Positions 1-7,589 of a stretch of 21,084 bases of DNA are shown piece after piece. Positions within the stretch are counted from its first letter, which is position 1. The number at the start of each line of letters is the position of its first letter. The translations under genes were made by a program, and so were the position numbers. The notes beneath the pieces are model-generated. The model saw nothing but the letters and a program-made list of their open reading frames with translations. It was not told where the DNA came from and made no database searches. Source of the stretch: Chryseobacterium gleum (GTDB lineage: Bacteria > Bacteroidota > Bacteroidia > Flavobacteriales_D > Crocinitomicaceae); NCBI GenBank assembly GCA_945877005.1, contig CAMCQL010000008.1:1-21084 (forward strand), given 5' to 3'.

Positions 1-2
1 TA

Positions 3-557
3 GTGATTTTTACAAACTGTTTATCGAATAATAAAAAGGAACACCCAAAAAATAATTCAAAACAGAATACTCCAGCGAAAGAAACTACCCGTGTAACATG
101 TACTGATTCATCGTGTATTGGAGAATTTATTGGACCAGAATTTATAAATGGCATTGATACCGCACATCGTCTTTCCAATACAGTTGCTAAAAATGTAGGA
201 GATAAATTAAAGCAATTGTATAAAAATAAAAAATACGCACTAGTTGATTTCAGCAGATTAACTATGACAACACAAGGAATGGGAGATGAAGATAATTTTG
301 TAACGTATCGGGTTGTAATCCCTTTTAAATTTGTTAAAAATCCTTGTGATGCTATGACATCTTTTGATCATTGTGGAGGTTGGGATCATAAACCAGCTTT
401 GGAAGAAAGAAAGGAGAAGTTGATTAACTCAGAACGTACGGTTGTTTTTTGCAAACAACTAACAATAAGCCCTTTATTTATCACAAAAGAAAATTTACAA
501 GAATATTGGATTCAATGGAAACACAAAGATTTTCAATACATGTGTCCATGTAATTAA
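3..557 (+). CDS. Partial cysteine-containing putative lipoprotein, function unknown (5' end outside the window)
   Basis: I do not recognise this family. The reading frame is open to the left edge of the window. The first visible codons read IFTNC followed by a polar Ser/Asn/Lys-rich linker (residues 7-30), which looks like the end of a lipoprotein signal peptide with its lipid-anchored cysteine (Cys6 here) and a tether. If so, only the start of the signal peptide is missing, and the GTG at position 3 is not the true start. The mature part has seven further cysteines (33, 38, 115, 124, 150, 181, 183), including CTDSSC near the front and CPC at the very end, suggesting disulfides or metal binding outside the cytoplasm. 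The middle (residues 40-175) looks like one folded domain with GPEFINGIDTAHR and SFDHCGGWDHKPALEERK segments. It converges on the M13 peptidase gene with one base between the two stop codons. The lipoprotein reading is inference, since Asn before the Cys is not the commonest lipobox. Confidence 0.6.
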   Translation: MIFTNCLSNNKKEHPKNNSKQNTPAKETTRVTCTDSSCIGEFIGPEFINGIDTAHRLSNTVAKNVGDKLKQLYKNKKYALVDFSRLTMTTQGMGDEDNFVTYRVVIPFKFVKNPCDAMTSFDHCGGWDHKPALEERKEKLINSERTVVFCKQLTISPLFITKENLQEYWIQWKHKDFQYMCPCN

Positions 558-558
558 T

Positions 559-2550
559 TCACCAAATTTCTACAAATTTATCTTTCGAATTTCGCATTGG
601 ATCGCCTTCTTTGACTTGAAAAGCATCAAAAAAATCAATGCAATTTTTTAAACTTCCATTTACACGGTACATTCCAGGACTATGTGAATCATTTGCCAAT
701 CTATTTTTTAATTCTTGATCCGTAAAATTTATTTTAAAAATCTGAGCGGCAGAGATAAAGAAACGTTGTGCAGGGGAAAATCCATAAATTCGTTTTTGCT
801 TTTTAAACTCCTTAGTTTTTTTGTACGCATTGAAAGCCAATATCATACCTCCTAAATCTGCAATATTTTCACCCATTGTCAATTCAGGATTCACACATTG
901 GTCTTCGAATGGACAAAACGAGGCATACGTCTTTCCTAAAACACTTGTTTTAGAGGAGAATTTATTCAAATCTTCGTCGTTCCACCAATTAGAAAATGAA
1001 CCATCAGCAGCAAACTTAGCTCCCATGTCATCAAACCCATGTGTCAATTCATGGCCGATGATCATCCCAATACGACTATAATTCACTGCGTCTTCCGCTT
1101 TTAAATCAAAGAATGGAGATTGCATAATACCAGCAGGAAATACGATTTCATTTAAAAGTGGTTGGTAATAAGCATTGACCATGTGAGGAGGCATTTCCCA
1201 TTTAGTTGGATCAATTGGTTTGCCAAAATCATGAATGTTCTTTCTGAAACTCCACATTTCACAGGTAATGTAATTCTCTACATGACTTGCTGATGAGAAT
1301 GTTAGATTAGAAAAATCCTCCCAGGTACTTGGATAACCTAATTTTCGTTTGATAGAAAGTAGTTTGTTGACTGCATGCTTTTTAGTACTATCAGACATCC
1401 AAGATAAATGATCTATTCTTTCTTTATAGGCTTCTGTTAAATGATCAACCATTAAGTTAATTTTATTTTGAGCCTTTTCAGAAAAATAGTTCTTCACAAA
1501 TAACTTTCCTAATAACTCACTAATAGGAAGATAAGTGATTTCAGTTACCGCTTTTTCTTCTAATGGTTTGTCAATTGTTTTTCCAGAAAGAGTTACAGAA
1601 TAAAAATCAAAATTTAATTGTTGAAAGGAGGAAGAAAGATGAGTCGCAAAGTGATTCAATACTTGAGAAATTAAATATTCTTTCCAATGTTCTAAAGGCA
1701 CCAAATCCGTAAGTTCTGGGATTGAAAACAAATAATTAGGTTGACCAACAATAAATTTATCAATCTTAGGATACGCTAATTTCTGTAAGTATTTATCAAA
1801 CTGAATATCTTGAAGACGCTCTATAACATCTGTCTCAGAAAATTTATTGTATGTTTTATCAGGATCTCTTAAGTCTTGAGGCAACATCATTTTTAATGCC
1901 AAACGTTTTTCAAAATTCACGGCGTGATAAGCTGCATCGGTTGCTCTTACAGTCGTGTAACCGATTTCAAGGAATAATTTTTTCACAAAATCTTGGTAAT
2001 GGTTCAGGAGTGATTTTTTATTTTCTTGTAAATAATAATTTGCGTTCGGTAAACCAATCCCAGATTGATAAATGTAAAATGAATTAGCATGGGTATTTTT
2101 TAAATCTTGACCTGATTCAATCGAAAACAAAACATTGACTTTACGTTCGTGTAGCATGGCTAAAACAGATGTAAGCTGGTCTTTACTATTAATGGAATTG
2201 ATACTGTCAATTAAATACTTGATTGGAAGGTAACCTACTTTATTTCGATGTGGAGTATCGATGTATGTTTTGTAGTAAGTGCCTAATAAAGAACTTTGTG
2301 CTTCCGATTCTAAAATAGATATGAGTTTTTTCTTATTGGAAATATCCAATTCATTCATACTTCCCCAACGTGATTCAGTTTTTGGGACAGGGTTATTCTT
2401 AATCCATTTACCATTTGCAAATTGAAAAAAATCAATCTTTGGCGACACTGTAAAATCCATAAAACTTGTGTCAATACTTTTTTTTCGTTGTGCAATTAAA
2501 AAAGAGGGTAGTAGACTAATTACAAACAAATAGTAAATTATAATTCTCAT
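559..2550 (-). CDS. Exported M13 family zinc metallopeptidase (neprilysin/PepO-like)
   Basis: This is a zinc endopeptidase of the M13 family, which cleaves peptides and partly unfolded proteins outside the cytoplasm. The start MRIIIYYLFVISLLPSFLIAQ is a typical signal peptide with no lipobox, so a secreted or periplasmic enzyme is expected. The catalytic HELTH motif is at residues 500-504. The third zinc ligand Glu561 and the catalytic Asp565 lie in GENIADLGG (560-568). The substrate-binding NAYY segment and NEIVFPAGIMQSPFF precede them, as in the family. The length of 663 residues is normal, and the C-terminal region (GSLKNCIDFFDAFQVKEGDPM, then ending in EIW) matches the family's conserved tail, so the gene looks intact. 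It is the last gene of a minus-strand operon, 22 bases after the GNAT gene. The physiological substrate cannot be told from sequence. Confidence 0.95.
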   Translation of the reverse strand: MRIIIYYLFVISLLPSFLIAQRKKSIDTSFMDFTVSPKIDFFQFANGKWIKNNPVPKTESRWGSMNELDISNKKKLISILESEAQSSLLGTYYKTYIDTPHRNKVGYLPIKYLIDSINSINSKDQLTSVLAMLHERKVNVLFSIESGQDLKNTHANSFYIYQSGIGLPNANYYLQENKKSLLNHYQDFVKKLFLEIGYTTVRATDAAYHAVNFEKRLALKMMLPQDLRDPDKTYNKFSETDVIERLQDIQFDKYLQKLAYPKIDKFIVGQPNYLFSIPELTDLVPLEHWKEYLISQVLNHFATHLSSSFQQLNFDFYSVTLSGKTIDKPLEEKAVTEITYLPISELLGKLFVKNYFSEKAQNKINLMVDHLTEAYKERIDHLSWMSDSTKKHAVNKLLSIKRKLGYPSTWEDFSNLTFSSASHVENYITCEMWSFRKNIHDFGKPIDPTKWEMPPHMVNAYYQPLLNEIVFPAGIMQSPFFDLKAEDAVNYSRIGMIIGHELTHGFDDMGAKFAADGSFSNWWNDEDLNKFSSKTSVLGKTYASFCPFEDQCVNPELTMGENIADLGGMILAFNAYKKTKEFKKQKRIYGFSPAQRFFISAAQIFKINFTDQELKNRLANDSHSPGMYRVNGSLKNCIDFFDAFQVKEGDPMRNSKDKFVEIW

Positions 2551-2572
2551 AATGATTGAACTTTAAAGTGTA

Positions 2573-3028
2573 TTAAATTAAGTTAATTCCGAAGTATTTC
2601 GACAAATGCGTATCCCTTTGAGTGAATTCATTAATGGATTTAAAATTAGAAGATTGGTGAAATTCTTCTAGGTATTTCAATGCTGGAATACGAATAGAGT
2701 TTGCACCTAATTTCTTTTTAAGATAGGAAATACAAAGTTGTAAAAGCTGTTTCCCTATAGATATCTGTCGAAATTCTTGTCGAAAGACAATTTTTACAAT
2801 AGAATATTTAACATATAATTTAGAAGGTAGAATAATTCTAGCAGTTTCGATTAGTTGATTAGAATTGTTTTTGCAAATTACATGAAAACTAGAAGAATCT
2901 AACCCATCAGCTTCAGGATAAGGACAATTTTGTTCAATCACAAAAACTTTCACTCTAAGATTAACAATAAAAAGTAACTCCTTAGTTGATAGAGAATTAA
3001 AGTGTTTGATTTTCCAGTCAATCCGCAT
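2573..3028 (-). CDS. ElaA-like GNAT family N-acetyltransferase, divergent
   Basis: The N-terminal half matches the ElaA branch of GNAT acetyltransferases: a Trp near the start (DWKIKHFNSLSTKELLFIVNLR), then VFVIEQNCPYPEADGLD at about residues 29-45, then a conserved His (SFHV). ElaA proteins are cytoplasmic, and their acceptor substrate is not well established. The 151-residue length is normal. The second half is eroded. The acetyl-CoA pyrophosphate loop, usually R-G-x-x-(I/V)-G, reads RQISIG, with Gln for the first Gly. The C-terminal FYQSFGF and EDGIPH elements of ElaA are replaced by FHQSSNF and an unlike tail. It may therefore be weakly active, altered in substrate or non-catalytic. The start ATG lies 4 bases after the carboxylase stop, so translation is probably coupled in the same operon. 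Confidence 0.75.
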   Translation of the reverse strand: MRIDWKIKHFNSLSTKELLFIVNLRVKVFVIEQNCPYPEADGLDSSSFHVICKNNSNQLIETARIILPSKLYVKYSIVKIVFRQEFRQISIGKQLLQLCISYLKKKLGANSIRIPALKYLEEFHQSSNFKSINEFTQRDTHLSKYFGINLI

Positions 3029-3032
3029 TAAA

Positions 3033-4676
3033 TCACGTTTGAATTACACCAACATTATAAGCTTTTTCAGCTTTTTTATGGTTTGCCATTTCAATTCCCA
3101 TTCCTATAATTTTACGAGTGTCTAGAGGATTAATAATCGCATCGACCCATAGACGAGAAGCGGCATAATAAGGAGAGATTTGAGCATCGTATTTCGCTTT
3201 GATTGTAGAATAAATTTCATCTTCACGCTCTTTTGTGATTTCTTCCCCTTTATTTTTTAAGGTCGCTACTTCAATTTGAAGTAATGTTTTAGCAGCGGCA
3301 GCACCACTCATTACAGCAATTTCAGCAGTTGGCCAAGCAACAATCAATCGAGGGTCGTAAGCTTTACCACACATTGCATAATTTCCTGCACCATAAGAAT
3401 TCCCAATTATGATTGAAAATTTAGGAACTACAGAATTTGCCATCGCATTCACCATTTTTGCGCCATCTTTAATAATCCCAGAATGCTCAGATTTTGAACC
3501 TACCATGAATCCTGTAACATCCGTTAAAAAAACAAGTGGGATATTTTTTTGGTTGCAATTCATAATAAATCGAGCAGCTTTATCTGCAGAATCATTGTAG
3601 ATCACACCACCAATCTGAATTTCTCCCTTGCTATTTTTAGATATTTCTCGTTGATTCGCAACGATTCCAACACTCCAACCATCTACACGTGCATAACCAC
3701 AAATGATTGTTTTTCCGAATTCTTCTTTGTACTCAGTAAATTCAGAATCATCGACAAGCCATTGAATGACTCCTTTCATGTCATAAGGTTTGCTTCGATC
3801 AGCTGGAATCATTCCAAAAATCTGTTTCTGATCAATTTTCGGTAATTGAGTTTGTTTTTTATCAAAACCTGCTTGTTCAAATTGTCCAATTTTGTCAACT
3901 AATGAACGAATAGTAGCTAAACATTCTTGATCATTTTCCGTTTTATAGTCACACACTCCTGAAATCTCAGTATGGGTAGTAGCGCCACCAAGTGTTTCGT
4001 TATCAATGTTTTCCCCAATAGCTGCCTTCACAAGATAAGAACCAGCTAAAAATATTGTACCTGTTTTATTCACAATAAGAGACTCATCAGACATTATCGG
4101 AAGGTAAGCACCACCAGCCACACAACTTCCCATAACAGCAGCAATTTGAACGATACCTTGGGCGCTCATTTGAGCATTATTTCTAAATATCCGTCCGAAA
4201 TGCTCTTTATCAGGGAAAATTTCATCTTGCATAGGTAAATAAACACCTGCAGAGTCTACCAAATAAATGATTGGCAATCTATTTTCCATCGCGATTTCTT
4301 GCGCACGAAGATTTTTTTTTGCTGTAATCGGAAACCAAGCACCCGCTTTCACAGTAGCATCATTCGCTACAACAATACATTGTTTACCTGAAACATAACC
4401 AATTACTACAACAACACCTCCAGATGGGCATCCACCGTGTTCCTCGTACATGCCATATCCAGCTAAAGCACCGATTTCAATGCGTTCTGTAGAAGGATCT
4501 AATAATAAATCAACTCTTTCACGTGCGGTTAATTTGCCACTTTCATGCAGTTTTGCAATACGTTTTTCACCACCACCTTGATAAATTTTACGAAGCTCAG
4601 CATCCAAACGCGCTATTTTTTGACGCATTTGATCATCATTGAAGTTAAATGCTAATTCTTTAGGGCTTAAAGACAT
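3033..4676 (-). CDS. Acyl-CoA carboxylase carboxyltransferase (beta) subunit, methylcrotonyl-CoA type
   Basis: This is the carboxyltransferase subunit of a biotin-dependent acyl-CoA carboxylase. It moves CO2 from carboxybiotin to an acyl-CoA; methylcrotonyl-CoA (leucine breakdown) is the likeliest substrate. The N-terminal half has GGGEKRIAKLHESGKLTARER, EEHGGCPSGGVVVVIGYV and VANDATVKAGAW. The C-terminal half has TGFMVGSKSE, GAKMVNAMAN and GNSYGAGNYAMCGKAYDPR, which resembles MCC beta more than propionyl-CoA carboxylase beta. The frame is open to 4868, but I place the start at the ATG of MSLSPKELAF (4674-4676). This gives 547 residues, close to family length, and the 64 extra upstream codons are AT-rich, unlike the family, and contain a perfect minus-strand promoter element. 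No biotin carboxylase/BCCP subunit is adjacent, so the partner must be encoded elsewhere. It is the first gene of the operon with the GNAT and M13 genes. Confidence 0.92.
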   Translation of the reverse strand: MSLSPKELAFNFNDDQMRQKIARLDAELRKIYQGGGEKRIAKLHESGKLTARERVDLLLDPSTERIEIGALAGYGMYEEHGGCPSGGVVVVIGYVSGKQCIVVANDATVKAGAWFPITAKKNLRAQEIAMENRLPIIYLVDSAGVYLPMQDEIFPDKEHFGRIFRNNAQMSAQGIVQIAAVMGSCVAGGAYLPIMSDESLIVNKTGTIFLAGSYLVKAAIGENIDNETLGGATTHTEISGVCDYKTENDQECLATIRSLVDKIGQFEQAGFDKKQTQLPKIDQKQIFGMIPADRSKPYDMKGVIQWLVDDSEFTEYKEEFGKTIICGYARVDGWSVGIVANQREISKNSKGEIQIGGVIYNDSADKAARFIMNCNQKNIPLVFLTDVTGFMVGSKSEHSGIIKDGAKMVNAMANSVVPKFSIIIGNSYGAGNYAMCGKAYDPRLIVAWPTAEIAVMSGAAAAKTLLQIEVATLKNKGEEITKEREDEIYSTIKAKYDAQISPYYAASRLWVDAIINPLDTRKIIGMGIEMANHKKAEKAYNVGVIQT

Positions 4677-4696
4677 TTTCTTAAAGTTAAGTTCAT

Positions 4697-4704
4697 CAAA
4701 TATA
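4697..4704 (-). promoter_or_regulatory. -7 promoter element (TATATTTG) of the carboxylase operon
   Basis: Read on the minus strand this is TATATTTG, an exact match to the Bacteroidota -7 consensus TAnnTTTG. It ends 20 bases before the ATG at 4676, which leaves room for a short leader. No clear TTTG -33 box is visible at the expected distance. The position lies inside the longer open frame and supports the shorter start for the carboxylase. Confidence 0.55.
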
Positions 4705-4868
4705 AAGAAAATTATAGAGTTTGAAATTTGATTTAAAAGATAATTAAGGATTTTTAATCTGAAATTCACAAATTCACAACTTATTTCGAAGCATATAATA
4801 TTTGTATAGAAAATAATTCGTTTGCTTTTTTTCATTCTTTTTTGAATAATTAATTGCAAGAGATTCAC

Positions 4869-4876
4869 TACTTTTA
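4869..4876 (+). promoter_or_regulatory. Possible -7 promoter element (TACTTTTA) of fba-accD
   Basis: TACTTTTA differs from TAnnTTTG only in the last base and lies 24 bases before the fba ATG. A TTTG at 4841-4844 could serve as the -33 box, but its 24-base spacing is a little long. Together with the element at 4697-4704 on the other strand it would make a compact divergent promoter region. Confidence 0.35.
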
Positions 4877-4900
4877 CACGGAAATTTCAAATTATAAATT

Positions 4901-5971
4901 ATGAGTCATGGAATTAAACCAGGAGTTGCAACTGGTGACGATGTACAAAAGATATTTAAATATGCGAAAGAGAAGGGATTTGCACTTCCAGCGGTAAATG
5001 TTACTGGATCTAGTACAGTAAATGCAGTAATGGAAACTGCTGCTAAACTAAAAGCACCCGTAATCATTCAATTTTCGAACGGTGGATCTTTGTTTAACGC
5101 AGGGAAATCTTTGGATAATACCAATGAAAAAGCAGCAATTGCTGGAGCAATATCAGGTGCAAAACACATTCATGAATTAGCTGAATTGTATGGTGCGACG
5201 GTTATTTTACATACGGATCACGCAGCAAAAAAATTATTACCTTGGATCGATGGTTTATTGGAAGCTTCAGAGAAATTTTACGCTGAAACTGGTAAATCTT
5301 TGTATTCTTCTCACATGATTGATTTATCGGAAGAGCCAATTTCAGAAAATATTGAAATTTGTAAAACGTACCTTGAACGAATGAGTAAAATAGGTATGAC
5401 ACTAGAAATTGAATTAGGAATTACAGGCGGAGAAGAAGATGGAGTAGATAACTCTGATGTTGACAGCTCTAAATTGTATACACAACCTGAGGAAGTAGCG
5501 TATGCATACGAAGAATTATTGAAAATTAGCCCAAGATTTACGATTGCTGCGGCATTTGGAAATGTACATGGTGTTTATAAACCAGGAAACGTTAAGTTAA
5601 CTCCAAAAATTTTAAAAAATTCACAAGAGTTTGTACAACAAAAATTCAACACTGGACACAATCCTGTTGATTTTGTATTCCACGGAGGTTCTGGATCAAC
5701 ATTAGAAGAAATTCGTGAAGCAATCGGATACGGTGTTGTAAAAATGAACATTGACACGGATTTACAATTTGCTTACACAGAAGGAAGTTTGAATTACATT
5801 TTAAAATACCAAGACTACCTAAAAACTCAAATTGGTAACCCAGAAGGTGATGATATTCCAAATAAAAAATATTACGATCCTAGAAAATGGGTGCGCGAAA
5901 GTGAAGTAACGTTTGTAAAAAGACTGACGCAATCTTTCGAAGATTTGAACAATGTAAATACATTAGGTTAA
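4901..5971 (+). CDS. fbaA: Class II fructose-bisphosphate aldolase
   Basis: This cytoplasmic zinc enzyme of glycolysis and gluconeogenesis splits fructose 1,6-bisphosphate into dihydroxyacetone phosphate and glyceraldehyde 3-phosphate. All active-site features of the class IIA group are visible. Asp106 and the zinc ligand His107 are in LHTDHAAKK, and Glu171 begins ELGITGGEEDGVDN. Zinc ligand His223 is in GNVHGVYKPGN and His261 in FHGGSGS. The phosphate-binding NIDTDLQ follows at 283-289. Positions are offset by a constant three residues from the E. coli FbaA numbering, which supports the ATG start at 4901. Length (356 residues) is normal. It is the first gene of a plus-strand operon, and accD starts 8 bases after its stop. 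An fba-accD pair is, from general knowledge, a common Bacteroidota arrangement. Confidence 0.97.
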   Translation: MSHGIKPGVATGDDVQKIFKYAKEKGFALPAVNVTGSSTVNAVMETAAKLKAPVIIQFSNGGSLFNAGKSLDNTNEKAAIAGAISGAKHIHELAELYGATVILHTDHAAKKLLPWIDGLLEASEKFYAETGKSLYSSHMIDLSEEPISENIEICKTYLERMSKIGMTLEIELGITGGEEDGVDNSDVDSSKLYTQPEEVAYAYEELLKISPRFTIAAAFGNVHGVYKPGNVKLTPKILKNSQEFVQQKFNTGHNPVDFVFHGGSGSTLEEIREAIGYGVVKMNIDTDLQFAYTEGSLNYILKYQDYLKTQIGNPEGDDIPNKKYYDPRKWVRESEVTFVKRLTQSFEDLNNVNTLG

Positions 5972-5978
5972 GAAAACT

Positions 5979-6824
5979 ATGAGTTGGTTTAAAAGAAATA
6001 AAGAAGGGATTACAACTTCTACCTCTGAGAAAAAAGAAACTCCAGAGGGGTTATGGCACAAATGCCCAAATTGCAAAACAGTTTTCACGGAATCTGATTT
6101 TGCAAATAATTTATACGTATGTGATCGTTGTTCTTACCATGAAAGAATTGGATCGGAAGAATACTTTCAAATTCTTTTTGATAATTCTGAGTACACTGAA
6201 ATTGATGCCAATTTAACCTCGGGTGATCCTTTAAATTTTGAGGATACAAAAAAATATTTAGATAGGGTAGCTGCTTCTCAAAAAAGCACTGGATTAACTG
6301 ATGCACTTCGAACTGCCTATGGAAAACTAGATGGAATGGAATTTGTCGTTTGTGCGATGGATTTTGCATTTATCGGAGGTTCATTAGGTGCTGTAATGGG
6401 AGAGAAAATTGCAAGAGGAATTGATAAGGCGATGGAATTAAATGCTGCATTTATGATCATCTCTAAATCTGGTGGGGCTCGTATGATGGAAGCTGGATAT
6501 TCCTTAATGCAAATGGCAAAAGTAAGTGGTAAATTAGGTCAATTAGCAGAGAAAAAGTTACCGTACATTTCTTTCCTTACAGATCCAACTACTGGAGGTG
6601 TAACAGCTTCATTTGCAATGTTAGGTGATATCAACATTGCTGAACCAAAAGCATTGATTGCCTTTGCAGGGCCTAGAGTTGTAAAAGAAACGATCGGTCG
6701 TGATTTACCAGATGGATTTCAAACCTCTGAATTTTTATTAGAACATGGATTTCTTGATTATATAGTGGAGCGATCTGAATTGAAAAAAACACTTGCTTTA
6801 TCATTGAAGCTGTTTAAAAATTAA
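5979..6824 (+). CDS. accD: Acetyl-CoA carboxylase carboxyltransferase subunit beta
   Basis: AccD forms the carboxyltransferase of acetyl-CoA carboxylase with AccA and makes malonyl-CoA for fatty-acid synthesis in the cytoplasm. An N-terminal four-cysteine zinc ribbon is intact: Cys29 and Cys32 in CPNCKTVF, Cys48 and Cys51 in CDRC. It is followed by the crotonase-fold domain with SKSGGARMMEAGYSLMQMAK and DPTTGGVTASFAMLGD, whose glycines form the oxyanion and CoA-binding sites. GPRVVKETIGRDLPDGFQ closes the domain. The 281-residue length is usual. The gene follows fba by 7 bases with no terminator between them, and a strong intrinsic terminator follows at 6832, so fba-accD is a closed two-gene unit. 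No accA or biotin subunit gene is nearby. Confidence 0.97.
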   Translation: MSWFKRNKEGITTSTSEKKETPEGLWHKCPNCKTVFTESDFANNLYVCDRCSYHERIGSEEYFQILFDNSEYTEIDANLTSGDPLNFEDTKKYLDRVAASQKSTGLTDALRTAYGKLDGMEFVVCAMDFAFIGGSLGAVMGEKIARGIDKAMELNAAFMIISKSGGARMMEAGYSLMQMAKVSGKLGQLAEKKLPYISFLTDPTTGGVTASFAMLGDINIAEPKALIAFAGPRVVKETIGRDLPDGFQTSEFLLEHGFLDYIVERSELKKTLALSLKLFKN

Positions 6825-6831
6825 TAATTTA

Positions 6832-6866
6832 AAAAGGGTATCCATTAGTGATACCCTTTTATTTTT
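6832..6866 (+). terminator. Intrinsic terminator after accD
   Basis: The arm AAAAGGGTATC (6832-6842) pairs perfectly with GATACCCTTTT (6850-6860) across a 7-base loop and runs into a T-rich tract (6857-6866). This 11-bp hairpin with a T tail is a classic rho-independent terminator. The A/T-rich ends of the stem could also allow it to work weakly on the opposite strand, but no minus-strand gene ends here. Confidence 0.85.
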
Positions 6867-6988
6867 ACTTAAGCGGAACGAAAGAAATTTTATTTCCGGA
6901 AGTATTAATTTAAAAAGTTAATAGTTTGAAATACAAACAAACAATTTTTCGTTCTACGTTTTTATAAAGCTTCTTTTTTTGGTGAATC

Positions 6989-7564
6989 GTGTATAAAATT
7001 ATTAGAGAAAATGAATTTATCAGCACCCAATGGAGTGGTGGTACAACCAATCAACTATTTATTATACCATCGAATGCATCCATCAGTAAACAAGATTTTT
7101 CAATTCGAATAAGTACCGCTACAATTAACACCCCAACTTCTGAATTCACTAAATTTCCATTACATAATCGCTTTATAAGTATATTGAAAGGTGAAATTGA
7201 GTTCACCACAGGAAATAAACCATCGAAAAAGGTAGCAGAAACTGAATTTGATTTTTTTGACGGAGCTGAAACAACTAATAGTGCTTCCAACTCAAAAGTA
7301 ATTGATTTTAATATTATTTATTCGAAACATCTTCGTTTGAATATTCAACAATACACAGGTCGTAAAAACAGAATGTTGAATCTAATCACAACGATTGAAA
7401 ATTTTGTTTTTATCTTAAAAGGATCGATCAACTTTACTCAAATTGAATTTCATGAAAATGAATTACTTATTCTTGAAAAGAACAATCAATTTATTGAGAT
7501 GGAATTAAGTAATGACGCCGTGTTATTTTTGTTTAACTTCTCTAACATTGAAACTTCTAATTGA
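6989..7564 (+). CDS. HutD/Ves family cupin-like protein
   Basis: The protein matches the HutD/Ves family of small cupin-fold proteins. Seen features are W15-S-G-G-T-T-N-Q near the start, SIRISTATI with Arg40 (family WRxSIAxI), SEFTKFP with Arg61 and ILKGE (family FSxFPGxxRxxxLLEG), FFDGAE at 89-94 (family FxGD) and DFNII at 106-110 (family DFNxM). HutD is associated with histidine utilisation in some bacteria, and Ves with a cold-related phenotype in E. coli. The biochemical role is not settled, and no hut genes are near here. The start is GTG at 6989, the first possible start after an in-frame TGA (6983-6985); a weak GGTGA lies just upstream. Length (191 residues) is normal. It stands alone after the accD terminator and may be co-transcribed with the lipoprotein gene 25 bases downstream. 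Confidence 0.8.
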   Translation: MYKIIRENEFISTQWSGGTTNQLFIIPSNASISKQDFSIRISTATINTPTSEFTKFPLHNRFISILKGEIEFTTGNKPSKKVAETEFDFFDGAETTNSASNSKVIDFNIIYSKHLRLNIQQYTGRKNRMLNLITTIENFVFILKGSINFTQIEFHENELLILEKNNQFIEMELSNDAVLFLFNFSNIETSN

Positions 7565-7589
7565 ATAACATCATTCATTATTTTTTACT

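Noticed and set aside
4677..4868. N-terminal extension of the acyl-CoA carboxylase as coding sequence
   Set aside because: It is AT-rich, unlike the family, exceeds the family length and contains a perfect promoter element. It is better read as the divergent intergenic region.
6925..6962. Promoter for the HutD gene (TTTG at 6925 and TACGTTTT at 6955)
   Set aside because: The 26-base spacing is too long and the -7 element is imperfect, so it is too weak to list as a feature.
6867..6988. Small RNA or riboswitch between accD and the HutD gene
   Set aside because: Only weak AT-rich inverted repeats (CGGAA/TTCCG, GAAAT/ATTTC) are seen, with no stable structure and no second terminator.
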